Source: Brachypodius melanocephalos
Lineage: Eukaryota; Chordata; Aves; Passeriformes; Pycnonotidae
DNA: 64,000 nt
Direction: 5' to 3'
Assembly (NCBI GenBank): GCA_013398615.1
Contig: VZSR01000393.1
Span: forward strand, 136,711-200,710
The first letter of the stretch is position 1; each line of letters opens with the position of its first letter. The position numbers were made by a program, and so were the translations under genes. Positions 28,420-39,800 of the stretch are shown piece after piece. The notes beneath the pieces were generated by a model. That model ran no database searches. It saw only the letters and a program-made list of their open reading frames with translations, and was not told the origin of the DNA.

Positions 28420-30486
28420 ATGAGAGCGGGTCACGAGCGGAGCCAGGAGTGTCTCCCGCCAAAGAAGCGGGAACTTGCCGCCTCCAACACTGGCACCGAG
28501 GCGGGACGGGCGGGGGGTGCCCAGGGCTCGGGCGAGGGACCCGAGTGGGCCCGAACGGCTCGACCGGCTCCCACCGCACCGCGCTACGGTCCTGGTGAGG
28601 CCCCCGAGGCGGCGGCGGGGCTGACGGTGGACCAGTACGGGATGCTCTACAAAGTGGCAGCACCGCCTGCCACATTCTCCCCCACAGGCCTGCACCCCGT
28701 GGTGAACGTGAGCCCCCTGCCACCTGCCTTCAGCGTGACCTCGCCCATCATCCAGCACCCGGCGGTTCCCTTCCCCTCCATCCACTATGCACAGATCCCT
28801 TCGGCTTCCCTGCAGCTCATCGGTTCCCATTACACAGTGCCCTATGCCGTCCCTCCTGCCTTCCTGCCTAGTCCTCTCCTATCTCCTTCCACCAACCTCA
28901 CCGCTCCCCATGTCCCCCACTTTGTGCCATATGCCTCCCTGTTCACGGAAGAAGCTGCTCCTTCCCCCCAGACTACCTCTCCCACGCACAGCTTCAACAA
29001 ATCCACCTCTGCAGCCTCTCCTGAGCAGATGCAGCACCACACTGCACCCCAACCACTGGACATGGCACCGGGGAGAATTCCTGTTTATTATCAGATGTCC
29101 CGCCTCCCACCAGGGTATTCAGCCTATGAGGCACCTGTGGCAGGTGGGAGCCCAGAGTCTCCTCAGCAAGACAGTCAGCTGAGCTCAGAGGTGGCTGCAG
29201 CCAATGGTGGGCAAAGGCCCCTGGAGCAGAGTGTGGCCGGGAGGCCCAGCGAGGCTGTGGACTCTGCCAGCAGTGCAGCTGAGGACTGTCTGCCTCCAGG
29301 GGCTGCAGCAGGATGTATGGGCGATGGACAGTTCCTTCCAAGTTACCAGATGCTGGGAAGAGAGGTCTCTGTGCCTGCTCACAGGAGCACCCCAGACGCT
29401 GATCTGGAGGTTCAGAGGGTGGTGGGGGTGTTGGCGTCTCAGGATTATCATGTTCTGGCAGCCCAGAAGAAAGATGACCCAAGCCCTTTGAACCTTTGCC
29501 ACAAAATCCCTGATGGGCAGGGAGACACCCTGAGGAACACCACAGACAGGGCTGCAGCTGGGAACAGCCAGTCCCAGAGCCCGTGTGGAATGTCCCCCGA
29601 AGAGACTGTTAGACAAAGACAGTTAGCCAAAGGAATGGTGATAGCCAATGGCAAGCCAGTACTTGTTCCCGTTGGATTTGAGCCTGTCAGGTCTTCCACT
29701 TCAGAAGCCCTGGTGAGGGAGAGCCCAGATGCACAGGCTCGAGGAAATGCGCATGAAAAGGAGCTGGGCCAGTTACAGCCACCCAGCTCCTCACAGCTGC
29801 CCTCTCACTTCATGAAAGGAGCCATCATCCAGCTGGCGACGGGAGAGCTGAAGCGGGTGGAGGACCTGCAGACTCAAGACTTTGTTCGCAGTGCGGAGGT
29901 GAGTGGAGGCCTGAAGATCGACTCCAGCACTGTGGTGGATATTCAGGAAAGCCAGTGGCCTGGGCTTGTCACACTGCATTTTGTGGTTGGGGAGCAACAA
30001 AGTAAAGTGAGCATTGATGTGCCCCCGGAGCATCCCTTCTTTGTGTATGGCCAGGGCTGGTCCTCCTGCAGCCCCGGGAGGACTGCTCAGCTCTTTGCTT
30101 TGCCCTGTCACAGGCTGCAAGTGGGGGATGTCTGCATATCAGTCAGTTTACAGAGCATGAATGGCAACTCTGCTTCTCAGGCCGACTCCCCTCTCACGGA
30201 TCAGCTGGTATCTGCTAGGGAGAGATCGGAACGAACAGCTCAGGGGCCCAGAGAGCCATCTGACAGAGCTGCTGAAAGGAAGAGCCACACAGATAGAACC
30301 AGCACGGCCCAGAGCTCTTGTGCAGAATCTTCTCAGCCTGAGGCTGGCAGTCTGTACGGTTTGGCCTCAGGCTTCCAAAGATACAGCATGCAGGCAGAGG
30401 AGCCTCGGCCTTCTCTGCTCCGTCCCTCTTTCATTCCCCAGGAGGTCAAGCTGTCTATTGAAGGCCGCTCAAATGCAGGGAAATGA
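28420..30486 (+). CDS. ATXN1L: Ataxin-1-like protein (BOAT1), single coding exon
   Basis: A nuclear co-repressor partner of Capicua and paralogue of ataxin-1. The protein has 688 residues, against about 689 in human, in one uninterrupted coding exon as in mammals. The N-terminus HERSQECLPPKKRE is the basic motif shared with ataxin-1. GLTVDQYGMLYKVA near residue 67, a proline/serine-rich middle, and the AXH domain at about 460-580 (from SHFMKGAIIQLATGELKRVE to VGDVCISVSLQ) follow. The invariant C-terminus is VKLSIEGRSNAGK. The start at 28420 has GCGCC before ATG and aligns with the human start. There is no polyglutamine tract, as expected for this paralogue. It stands head-to-head with AP1G1 across the shared island. 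Confidence 0.98.
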   Translation: MRAGHERSQECLPPKKRELAASNTGTEAGRAGGAQGSGEGPEWARTARPAPTAPRYGPGEAPEAAAGLTVDQYGMLYKVAAPPATFSPTGLHPVVNVSPLPPAFSVTSPIIQHPAVPFPSIHYAQIPSASLQLIGSHYTVPYAVPPAFLPSPLLSPSTNLTAPHVPHFVPYASLFTEEAAPSPQTTSPTHSFNKSTSAASPEQMQHHTAPQPLDMAPGRIPVYYQMSRLPPGYSAYEAPVAGGSPESPQQDSQLSSEVAAANGGQRPLEQSVAGRPSEAVDSASSAAEDCLPPGAAAGCMGDGQFLPSYQMLGREVSVPAHRSTPDADLEVQRVVGVLASQDYHVLAAQKKDDPSPLNLCHKIPDGQGDTLRNTTDRAAAGNSQSQSPCGMSPEETVRQRQLAKGMVIANGKPVLVPVGFEPVRSSTSEALVRESPDAQARGNAHEKELGQLQPPSSSQLPSHFMKGAIIQLATGELKRVEDLQTQDFVRSAEVSGGLKIDSSTVVDIQESQWPGLVTLHFVVGEQQSKVSIDVPPEHPFFVYGQGWSSCSPGRTAQLFALPCHRLQVGDVCISVSLQSMNGNSASQADSPLTDQLVSARERSERTAQGPREPSDRAAERKSHTDRTSTAQSSCAESSQPEAGSLYGLASGFQRYSMQAEEPRPSLLRPSFIPQEVKLSIEGRSNAGK

Positions 30487-33222
30487 TCCCTTGGAAGTAT
30501 GAGCTAGGGTGGCCACAGCAGGTGAGCCTCACCATCAGGCGGAGGAATTGCACAGACTCTGTCATAGGCTCACCAGCAAAGGCTGCTCTCTGCCTTGCAG
30601 GAATGGCTCCATTCCAGTTCCATGGCTGACCAGTTCCTCCTGGGGAGTCAGGAGGGCTCCAGTGCCTCAGGGAGCAGCAACAGGCTAGCTGGGGTGGGGA
30701 GCAGGGATGTGCTCATGAGTGTGTGATGAGAGCATCCCAGAGGCTTGAGGCTGGGGCTTTCTCCCACCTTCTGGGATAACTGACTCCCTGCGGGGCAGGG
30801 GCTGAGCATTCGGGGCAGGTAGGGAGATGAGGAGGGCAGACTTGGCTTAAGGTAGCAGATAAAATTGCTGAAGATTTTATTCCTCCTTTCTCGTGATGGG
30901 GAGAGATGGGTCCCCACTGGAGTTTGGGGGCTTTACTCCCAGCATCCCCTTTCTTCACACATGCACTTTAAAAGGACCGTTCACCGATGGAGCTCTCAAG
31001 GGCAGGATGGAGGTGCTTCTCTGGTGGTTCTGATTAATGTCTCTTCCACTGAATCCAACTGCTCTTTCTTCTTGCAAAGAATGTACAGATTTGAATGAAT
31101 CACAGAAATTCAAGAGGAAGGACCAAAAGGATGGGCTTGGGTGCAGGTAAATAGGGAACTTGAGCACTTGAGATGGGACACAAGTTGGGATGGGAGACAT
31201 TTGTTTCCTGCTATAAAGTCTACTTAGTTGTTTTGCCACCAAATCAAATCTTTCTTCCTATGTTAATAACTTTCAAAAAAACCCTCCTGGGTTTGTAGCT
31301 TTTGCACAGGCTTAACCTAGGGATGAATGGGGTTGGATTTTTTTGTTTGCTTGAATTTTGGTTTTGTGTATTTTATTGGTTTGGAGTTTTTTTTTAAACC
31401 TGGAGCAAAATACATTCAGCATTCTCTAGGGAAGGGTGAAAACATCCTTCTTCTGTGAGAAGACTGATGCTATTTTGTAATTAAGTCAGAAAAATTTTCC
31501 AGATGGCTAATCCTTCCCTGCAGGCAGTTTCCTGAATAAGCTCTACACAAGAGACAAATGTTTGTGCATGTGCAGGCAAGGTACAAAGTTTGTGCTAAGT
31601 AAAGTCTATGATTAATGTACGGACTTTAAAAATATCATAGTGTCACAGGGCATTTTGGGATCATTTTGTGTTAGTTTTTCTGATGCTTCACTTTGGAATT
31701 CCTCTGTAGAACAATGTGGTAAAATCAAGAGTAGTCTTTTCCATGGTGAGATGTAACACAATTGTGTATGAATACCTGACTGTGGTGATAACACTCTATT
31801 GAGTGAAGGCTCTGGTAGTTACACTAATTTGCCCTCTGATGGTGTGTTGTGACACCATTGCTCAGCTAGGATAAAAAATAGTCACTGTTCTGGTGAGAAA
31901 ACAGTTTTCACTGACTTTAACCTGGGTTGAGTATTCCTTGTGTTCAAATGCCCATCTCTGTGCTAGGACCAGGCTTTGGAGGGGGCCTTTCTTAGTGTAC
32001 AGAGTCCTGACGTTCAGCATGCTGTTCCTGTCTCCCTGCTCTCATCTGCCTGAAGTTTGTCATGTGTGCCTGACTCTTGGGGCACCACTCCTCTCTGTCA
32101 CAGAATGGTGTGTGTCAGCACCTCTCCTTGCAGTGGTGTTGTCTCAGGGCTGTTCTGCACTCCCCAGAAGTGTGTCCTGTAACTGGTTGGCTTCTGCTGA
32201 CTCTGCAATGGACACATGCTCTGCCTGTGTATTAGGCAAGTTAGGCTGCACAATGTCCCTTCCATCCCGGCCTCAGTCCTGTTTTCCTAGCACATTGCTA
32301 GCCATTTCTGTTGCCTTTAAAATGCCTGCTCCAGGACAGGCCTTAGGTGAGATGTGTGCTAATCATGCCTGTTTTTGTGCCTCATGGGGTTCTCCAGAAC
32401 GAGGATGCTGCCTGTATCACTTGTAGCTGCTCCCAAATGACACACTACTTCTGGTTTCATCAGGTGCATTTGGGATGTGTGAAGTCACAGTGATGTTGTC
32501 GTGTGAAGGTTCTGCCTCGTGTCGTGTGCAGCAGCTGTGGGAACAGATGCTGTTTTCACAGCCCTGTTTGTCGCCGAAGTGTCCACCTGGGCCCCTTGGT
32601 CACCTTGGGGTGTTACACCTCCTGCTGACTGCACTCTTCTACGTAAAACTCTCCATTAATGTTGGTAATTAGTACTTAATGTTCAGGATGTCTGAGGTGT
32701 CTGTGGCCAAAGGCAGGAGGCAGAGGAGCCCAGGTTCTCATGCCTGTTCTATGCACAGTGCATGCAGAGGAATTCAGGGCTGCGACAGGCACTTGAGAGA
32801 GGGATCTCGCATACGTACGGCATATGTAGAAAGAGGTTGGTTACGCCATAGAGGCAATGTCTGAGCAACTGAAGGTGCAGAGCCCCTTGAGTGTTTCTGA
32901 ACACCAGAGTCTCTCTTAGAGTGAGGGTTTGGAGAGCTTGTGTAACACCATGCATGTTACTGTCACTCTCAATCTCAGCTGTACTGTGCAGTGGTCTGAA
33001 TGGGCAGTACTGACAAATGAGGCAAGATGGTGTGTGGCTTAAATAGCTTTGTACTGTAGGCAGGTGAAAGGCTGTGAAGATGCTTGCCCTGTTGTTTACC
33101 TGGCTGCTGACCTGGACTTTGGCTTGCTGCACCTCTGTCAGGTGCAGTCCTGAGCTCTGTGGAACACGCCAGGGTGAACTGGACCTTGGTGCTTTTACCC
33201 AGACTCCTGTCAGTCCCGCTAT

Positions 33223-33230
33223 TGTATATA
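33223..33230 (+). promoter_or_regulatory. Pumilio response element TGTATATA in ATXN1L 3'UTR
   Basis: Exact match to UGUANAUA in the sense orientation of the 3'UTR. PUM1 is known to regulate ataxin-1 through its 3'UTR. Extension to ATXN1L is inference. Confidence 0.45.
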
Positions 33231-34689
33231 TCAGCTGCCAGCTCTTCCCTGGAAGCAGTGGTTTGAAGCACAGCTCATGATGGGGGACTGAGATGAAGAA
33301 TCTGTGTGTCTGGCTGTTTGCCCCAAAGGGTGGGCAGGAGGGGGCCACTGGCAACTCTCCAGCCCAGCTCAGCAGTACTGGTATCACGGGAACCTGTCCT
33401 TACTGGGCAGGGCTGTATGGCTTAGCACCATAGTGGTGGTCGTGCTGAGCACTGAGGCTCTCCTGAGACAGAAGTGTCTGAGACAGGCTCTGCTGCAGGG
33501 AGAAAGGCTGTGAATGAGCCCATGGAGGAGGCTTTTATTTCTTGGGTTTACAGGGAAGGAGGAGATAAAGCCAGGAAGACATTGCAGAGTGGGATGATTA
33601 CCTGGGCTTTTCTGCTAGCAGAGATGTGACAGACTTCTCAGAGAAATATACCGTGTTCCTGCTGCCATTGTGAAGGGCAGGAGAGCTGTGGTCTGTGCTG
33701 CCTGGAGGAGAAGGAGGCTCTAATCTGGCTCACGCTCTGTAGCAGGAGTCCGCGGGATGCAATAATGGGTGTCTGTAGCCATCTGTCCCATCGCATGGAA
33801 CATGTCTCGGGTTAGCTGCACAGCGGAGCCAAGCCTGTCTCTGGGCTGTGCATTCACAGCAATGGGCACTCATCACTACCAGACTATGCAGAGGAAGCTC
33901 TATCTGGAAGGGAAGGAAGGCCCCTCTGCCTTCTCCTTCCAGCTGCTGAGCAGCTTTTTATATTGCACTTTTCACATTAAGTGTCCCTGTCCCCACCCCA
34001 CATTTGAAGTCACTTTGTCCCGTAGAGAACTAACAATCCTTGTTACTCAGAAAATATTGTAAAAGAAACTACAGGAGCTGGAGTAGTCCAAATGATAGTT
34101 CCTGCCCACAGCAGCACATGTGCCTTTCCCCAGCATCACTCACAACTGCTCCTTGTCTTTCAAAATGTGCTAGAGCCTGACATGTGTCAGAAGCTGCTAA
34201 GATAGCTACAAATACACATTCTGTACAGTTTGGCCCAGGGTGTTCCACATATAGTTTAAAATGCTGATGGTCCAGGCCCTTCCACGGCCTTCACACCTGT
34301 CCATCAAGAACAGAATTGCCCCTGAAGTCCTTCTAGGCTGCTGCTTCCCACCCTGCCAACACGCCCCTGGCACACTCGAGTTGTTTTTGGCTTTCATGGC
34401 ACCTTAGTGCCAGGGAGGGTCTGCTCAGAGAGAGAGAGACACGGGGGAGCTGGCTGGGCTGCCCTGAGGCAGAGAGATGTTTGTAGATAAGTGCTGACCC
34501 CTCACTATAACCCCCAGTATATGGCTGTATTAACATGTAACCGATGCAGTGTATCTAAAGCCTTAGAACTAGTCAGGTGCTCCCCTCCAACTTTGTCCCT
34601 GCCCCTTTCCTCCTACCTGATCTTTAACAAAGCATTAATAATTCTAAGGATAATCTCTATTTTGTTGTGCTTTTTTTGTAACTGTTTTA

Positions 34690-34695
34690 AATAAA
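34690..34695 (+). terminator. ATXN1L poly(A) signal AATAAA
   Basis: AATAAA is followed within 15-35 nt by T/GT-rich sequence (TTTGTACTTTGGTGAG), a good cleavage context. Later AATAAA copies at 35077-35082 and 35369-35374 could serve longer isoforms. Confidence 0.7.
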
Positions 34696-34720
34696 TCAAT
34701 TTGTACTGTATATTTGTACT

Positions 34721-34855
34721 TTGGTGAGATCCTTTTTCCTGTTTTACCATTTTAAGTCTGTACTTGCCTACAAACAGATTGTATTTTTATTGTTAATGCT
34801 TTTATGAATATTGCATTTAACTTGTTGACTCTGTAAACACAGTATATATCTATAT

Positions 34856-34888
<33 letters not shown>

Positions 34889-36430
34889 AACCAATAGCTT
34901 TTCCTTTGGTGTTTGAGATTTTTTGCTTGTCTGCAGTATCAGTGGTTATTAGCATGTGGCTTCTCTGGATTTACACAGTGATCTGGAGACTCATGTCAAG
35001 GGCAAGATACAGGGTGGATTATAAGCCATAATTTTGTGTTTTCAGATACTTACGTGGTCTCTCCTGAACCCCTTGGAATAAAGATAAGGTGTCAGTGATG
35101 CTACAAGGAAAGTTCCAGCTGCAGGTTGCAGAGTAAAGGCACATCTCTGTTGGGCAAGCAAAACACAAGGCAGAGCAAAAGCAGAGACTGCAAGAAGCCA
35201 AGTGGGGGTTTGAGTGTGAAAACGAGCAGAAGTAAGGATAAAAGTGAGAGATCAGAGAACAAAGGAGGATATGAACAAAGGAACATGGAACTGAACAGCT
35301 CCTTTACAGTGGCTTTTCCCAAAGAGAGAAAAGCAGGGTTGGCTCCTGGGTGTCAGTTTTTCATGATGAATAAACGTCATGTTAAAAGAGCTTCTGTACA
35401 GAGAGGAAACTAGATGTTGCAGTGGCAGGTGGAGAAAACTCACACTGAAAAGGTTCAATGCTGTTTCCTAGCAGCATCCCCAGGGCTGGCTGTGAGAGTG
35501 GCTCATTATTGCCAGAAAAATGCAACATTATGCATTTTGAAGGTAACTATTTTAACTAGGGCTTTAAGGGACTGCAATCAAACGTTTTTCAAACTGAGGA
35601 ATGAGGAGGAAATGAGGGTTTCAAGTAGTTTGATCAAAAGGTTTTGCTTCTTGTTTTAACTTTACTCTTCTGATCTCAAGTAGCATTCTTGTCACCATTT
35701 CTGACTTAAAGAAGAGAAACAGCCATCAGAGAGAAGATAGTACTTCCCAAGGTGTTTGAACCACTGTATTACTCCAGACCTTAAATGGAAATGGTATGGA
35801 GGTTATAGGGATTTTCAAGCTACAAAACACAGAAGTGTGGCACACTGGCTTTTGGTGGGCTGATGTCTAAAAACCACGAAGCTACACCATGCATTTTCAG
35901 GTGCTCATTCTTAAAGAAGCCAAATAATGGAGAGTGCACTTCTTTGCCCTGCCATGAGTCCTTCTGTGTCACTGCTTTGCCTTCTGCAGTTTAAAGATGC
36001 CAAGATATAATTTCCATAGTTGCATAGTTTTAATAGTGATTTCTATTAGCAAATAGAGTATTAGCTGCTCTATTATTTACCATTCAATCAACTCCTTCAC
36101 TTGCAAACCTGAAATGCTGTTTAAGTGAAAATTAACTTTTGAGTAAAGTAGCAAACTTTTTTTGCTATTTGTTTATCTTGGCCAGCATTTCTTTCGCTGT
36201 TTTTATGGGGCATCTTAAAACATGACCTTGGGTTCCTTAGTTTTTCCATGGATGCTACTGCAACTAAATATGTAATAATGATGTTTTAAAAAAGGGTGTG
36301 CATAGGCATTTCCAGAAGGACATCCTCCTTGGTTTCCATTTTAGGGGCACAAACTGCAAAGTATTTAATCCTGGAGGACTTGTGGACTGTCTGTCTTCAG
36401 CTCTGTAATTCATGCTGCAGTAAACATCCT
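34721..36430. other. Intergenic spacer between convergent ATXN1L and ZNF821
   Basis: About 1.7 kb with the TA microsatellite and two isolated AATAAA motifs. No coding or RNA gene and no recognisable transposon were found. Confidence 0.65.
34843..34889. repeat. TA/CA microsatellite
   Basis: TATATCTATATACACACACA leads into (TA)n of about 13 units just beyond the ATXN1L poly(A) site. Confidence 0.95.
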
Positions 36431-36432
36431 TT

Positions 36433-36581
36433 TTTATTGAGGTGGGTTTCACCTACAGAACTGCAGCAGCCTAGACCCATTGACAGGGCAAGGGCCCAAA
36501 AACAGGACAAAGCACAAAAGGAAAGGAAGGGGACTAATACGTGTGAACATTAATTAATGTTAATTAATACATTAATTTATT
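36433..36581 (-). terminator. ZNF821 poly(A) signals (two candidates)
   Basis: On the minus strand AATAAA occurs at 36581-36576 and at 36438-36433, about 240 and 385 nt after the stop. The surrounding AT-rich block has repeated TTAATTAAT. Which one is used cannot be told. Confidence 0.55.
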
Positions 36582-36821
36582 TTTGTTCTGTCACAGGCTG
36601 TGACTTGGCCCCCAGAGCAGACTGTATCCTCAGAATCTGCTCCCATCAGAGCTGCTTTGGCAGGCATCTCTCAGCTCTGTTCTCCTCCTGGGTTCAGAGG
36701 AAAACCAAAACCACCTGTCAGGGAGGGTTAGGCAGGGACCCACAGCAGCCTCCTGAGAGCAGAAGCCTGCTAGTGCACATGTGGCAGGTGCAGCAGAGAC
36801 AGCACAGTTCTTGGCTGTGGT

Positions 36822-39800
36822 TTAGTGCAACGCACTGTTGCTCTGCTCATCAAAGGTCATTTTGCCCAGCAGCTGGCTCTCCAGCTCCACATTGCTCACT
36901 GGCAGTTGAAAAAAGTTCATCTCAGCTGCCAAAGCGGCCATGGCAGAGGGGTCCTGGCCAAACTGTGCCCGAAGCATCATATCCATTTTCTCCAGGCGCC
37001 GCTTGAGCCTCTTGGCCTCACGCTCCCGGATGAGCCGGGCTTGTCTTTTCTCAGGGGTCTCGTTGGCACGTTTCAGGCGCATGGCTTCCCGGTCCCTCTG
37101 CAGCCGCCGTGCCCGCTGCTCATCTGTCTCCTGCATGCGCTGCAGCCGCTTGGCTTCCCGATCCCGCATGCGTCTCACCTCCCGCTCCTCGGGTGTCTCG
37201 TTGTCCCGCCGGCTCTTCTTGGCTGTGCGCTCGCGCTCCAGGCGCTGCAACCGCACTTCCAGGGGCTCATTCTGGCGCCGCAGGGCCCACTTGCGCATGC
37301 CGGGCGTCTGTGCCTCAAGCAGCTTACGGTATGCTGCGCAGTTGTTGCACACCAGGAGGATGCCAGCAGGATACACGGGGGTGCAAAAGGCAACATTCTT
37401 ACCCTCAGCGCTGGAGGGGCCCTGGCTCTGTGGTGCTGGCAGCCGATCTGCACTGAGCACCTCCGGCAGCTTCTCACTGCAAAGCAGGAGGAACGGAGTC
37501 AGAGGCTTGGCGCTGTGGGCAGAGTCCCCATCTCTGAGTGCCCATGGACTGCCAGGAACAATGCTCCCACTACAGCCCACGGCAGAGGCCTCTGTTAAAT
37601 CATTTGCCCACAGATATGTCTGAATATCTAAAATAAAGCGCTATCCTCTCCAGGGTAAGGAGGTGGATTAGCCCAGAGCAGTATCTGGGTTGGAAGAGTG
37701 CAAGAGTGGGAATAAACCAGCAAGCTGTTCCTCCCCTTTATCTCTGAATTTCTCCTTTTAGCCCCGTTCCACTGGTCAGTGGATAATCTCACGCTAGGCA
37801 GGACGCAAAGAAAGAACATTTAGCCTGTAGTCTGCTCTGGACATGATGACCATATCTGGATAGCGCAGCCTTACACCAATGCATTGCTGGGCAAGGGAAG
37901 GGGTGGATTGTTCTCCAGTGATTAGAGCCCACAGTGCTTTCTACACTTCTCTAGCTCTGCACAGTGCTAAGAAAGATTCTTTTACCAGCACAGCCTGTGG
38001 ATGTCTTGGCAGGGGATACAGAGCTGCAGACAGGAAGGGATCAAGAGAATCTCACTCACTGGGGGTGTTAAGCACTGTTCTACAGGCCTCAGTGGGTCCA
38101 GAGCCACAACTTCTGAGTCATCCAAGGCAACCCACCTAATCTTTAATGTGCTGCCCTAGCCCACTCGCTGGCCAGGGTGACCCTGACCTGTTGAAGGTGG
38201 CGTGGCTGGTGAAGCGTGCTCCACAAACTGCACAGTTGGACAGCTGGTCCTCTGAGTGGATCAGGAGATGTCTCCCAAGGGATCCTGGGGAGCTGAGGGC
38301 TCTGCCACACACAGGACACAGGTAGCTCTTGGCACTCACCACCGCTCCAGTGTGCTGCAAAACAACCACTCCAGTGGTAGTTACACATTGCCCAGCTCCC
38401 TGCCCAGTCCAAGGCAAGCTCAAACCATTCTGTCTGGTCTCTTGGAATGGGAACCCTTTACCACTAAACCTCTGTCTGCCAGCTTTTAGACCAAGCTCAA
38501 GACAAGTAATTTGGTGTGACAGGTCAAACAATAAGGAGACCCCTTTACGGGTCAACTCCAGTGCAGGAGAAAAAATTAGGGCCAAAACACTTGGATTGTA
38601 AAACCTGACCCTTGTTTTCAGGAATGCATTTGAGGAGCTGCTGGTGCAGGACAAAGCATGACTCAATTAACAGCAAGGCAAGATGGTGGTGAGGAGACAG
38701 ATGGAGACAACTGGTACAGGTAAGTGGCCAATTCACTTCTGCTTCATACCTTCTGCTACAGACTTTGATGTGCTATGAAGAAAGCACTGACAACAAAACC
38801 TATGATTTCTCCACAGATTTCTTGCAAAACTGGAATAATTTTGAAGAAGAACAGCTATTCTCATGGGTAATTATGGGAACTGTAATGAAGTATAAAATAA
38901 ATGATCAGAAGGAAGGTTTCTTATCTCACTGAATGATGTAAAAATTGCTTCCATGTTTAGTTTGAAGGAACTGCCTGGTTTCAGCCTGAAATACTTGCAG
39001 AGACTGCCTTGGCATAGAGTTACATTTTCCAGATCTGGAGACTAGGGCCTTGCTAGTTCTTTCCCCCGGACACCTTCTGAACAGTTTACAGCTGTAAACT
39101 TCAGTCACATCCTAGCTAGAAACTCAGTTCTGTGGTTGCAAAGACCAGAACAAAGTTACCCTGTGCTTTGAGTTGTTTCTGGATTTGAGCCTTCAGGCCA
39201 GAGACACTCCAGAGTTTTGAACTATCCCTACCTGGTACACGTGTGCAATGAGTTGATCTCTGCTTCCACACTCCAGCTGGCAGAGAGGGCATTGTGACAG
39301 TCCCAGCATGGGCTCAGTGTTCAAACTCTCAGGCACCTGGGGGTAGGAACAGCCACTTTGGTGTAAGGCACACACACCCCCCGCAGGCACACTGCCCTTC
39401 CTTAGTTCCTCTCAATGCTGCCAAAGCGAGTGCTGTGCGCCCAGTCCTGCCAGGGCTGCTTTGGGTGCTTGAGATCTGAAAGAAACCTCCTTCATGTAGC
39501 CTCTGAGCAAAACCTCTGCATCTCACAGAGAGGAGGCAGAGGCCTCACAGCCTCACTTGCACCCAGGTTCTTGCCAGCACAGTGACTCTGGAAGGCAGGA
39601 CCTGTTCTGTGGCAAGGGGAAACCAATCAAAAAATGGCATCAGAACCAAGGGAAGGAGATGCACGCTGCAAACGGCCAGTCTGTGCCTGCTGTCTCCTGT
39701 TCAAGGCAGCCAAAAAGCTCTTCATACCCTTTCCTCCTGCCAGGAGACATTGTTTGGAGGAGGTGGGAGGGAAAGATAAAGAAACACGATGGGGAGAGGA

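Larger units (their letters stand above)
26640..28620. promoter_or_regulatory. CpG island: bidirectional AP1G1 / ATXN1L promoter
   Basis: GC content and CpG density rise sharply against the AT-rich intron to the left. The divergent leader exons point outward: AP1G1 donor at 27028 (minus) and ATXN1L donor after 28063 (plus). Visible motifs include a CRE variant TGATGTCA at 27341-27348 and a YY1-like AAAATGGCGGC at 27073-27083. There is no TATA box at a plausible spacing. A 23-nt GC-rich direct repeat occurs at 28021-28043 and 28083-28105. Confidence 0.75.
30487..34720 (+). other. ATXN1L: ATXN1L 3'UTR (about 4.2 kb)
   Basis: The region from the stop codon to the first convincing poly(A) site has no conserved reading frame and no splice structure. 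The human gene also has a multi-kilobase 3'UTR. A canonical Pumilio motif lies at 33223-33230. Open frames such as 31893-32426 (plus) and 32749-33387 (minus) look like chance. Confidence 0.7.

Noticed and set aside
26721..28421. Several 100-250 codon frames on both strands near 27 kb
   Set aside because: They are CpG-island composition artefacts in the AP1G1/ATXN1L promoter region.
31893..33387. 177- and 212-codon frames in the ATXN1L 3'UTR
   Set aside because: No recognisable domain, start context or splice structure. They lie within the expected long 3'UTR.
36825..37598. Long plus-strand frames opposite the ZNF821 last exon
   Set aside because: They are antisense shadows of the repetitive, GC-rich STPR coding exon.
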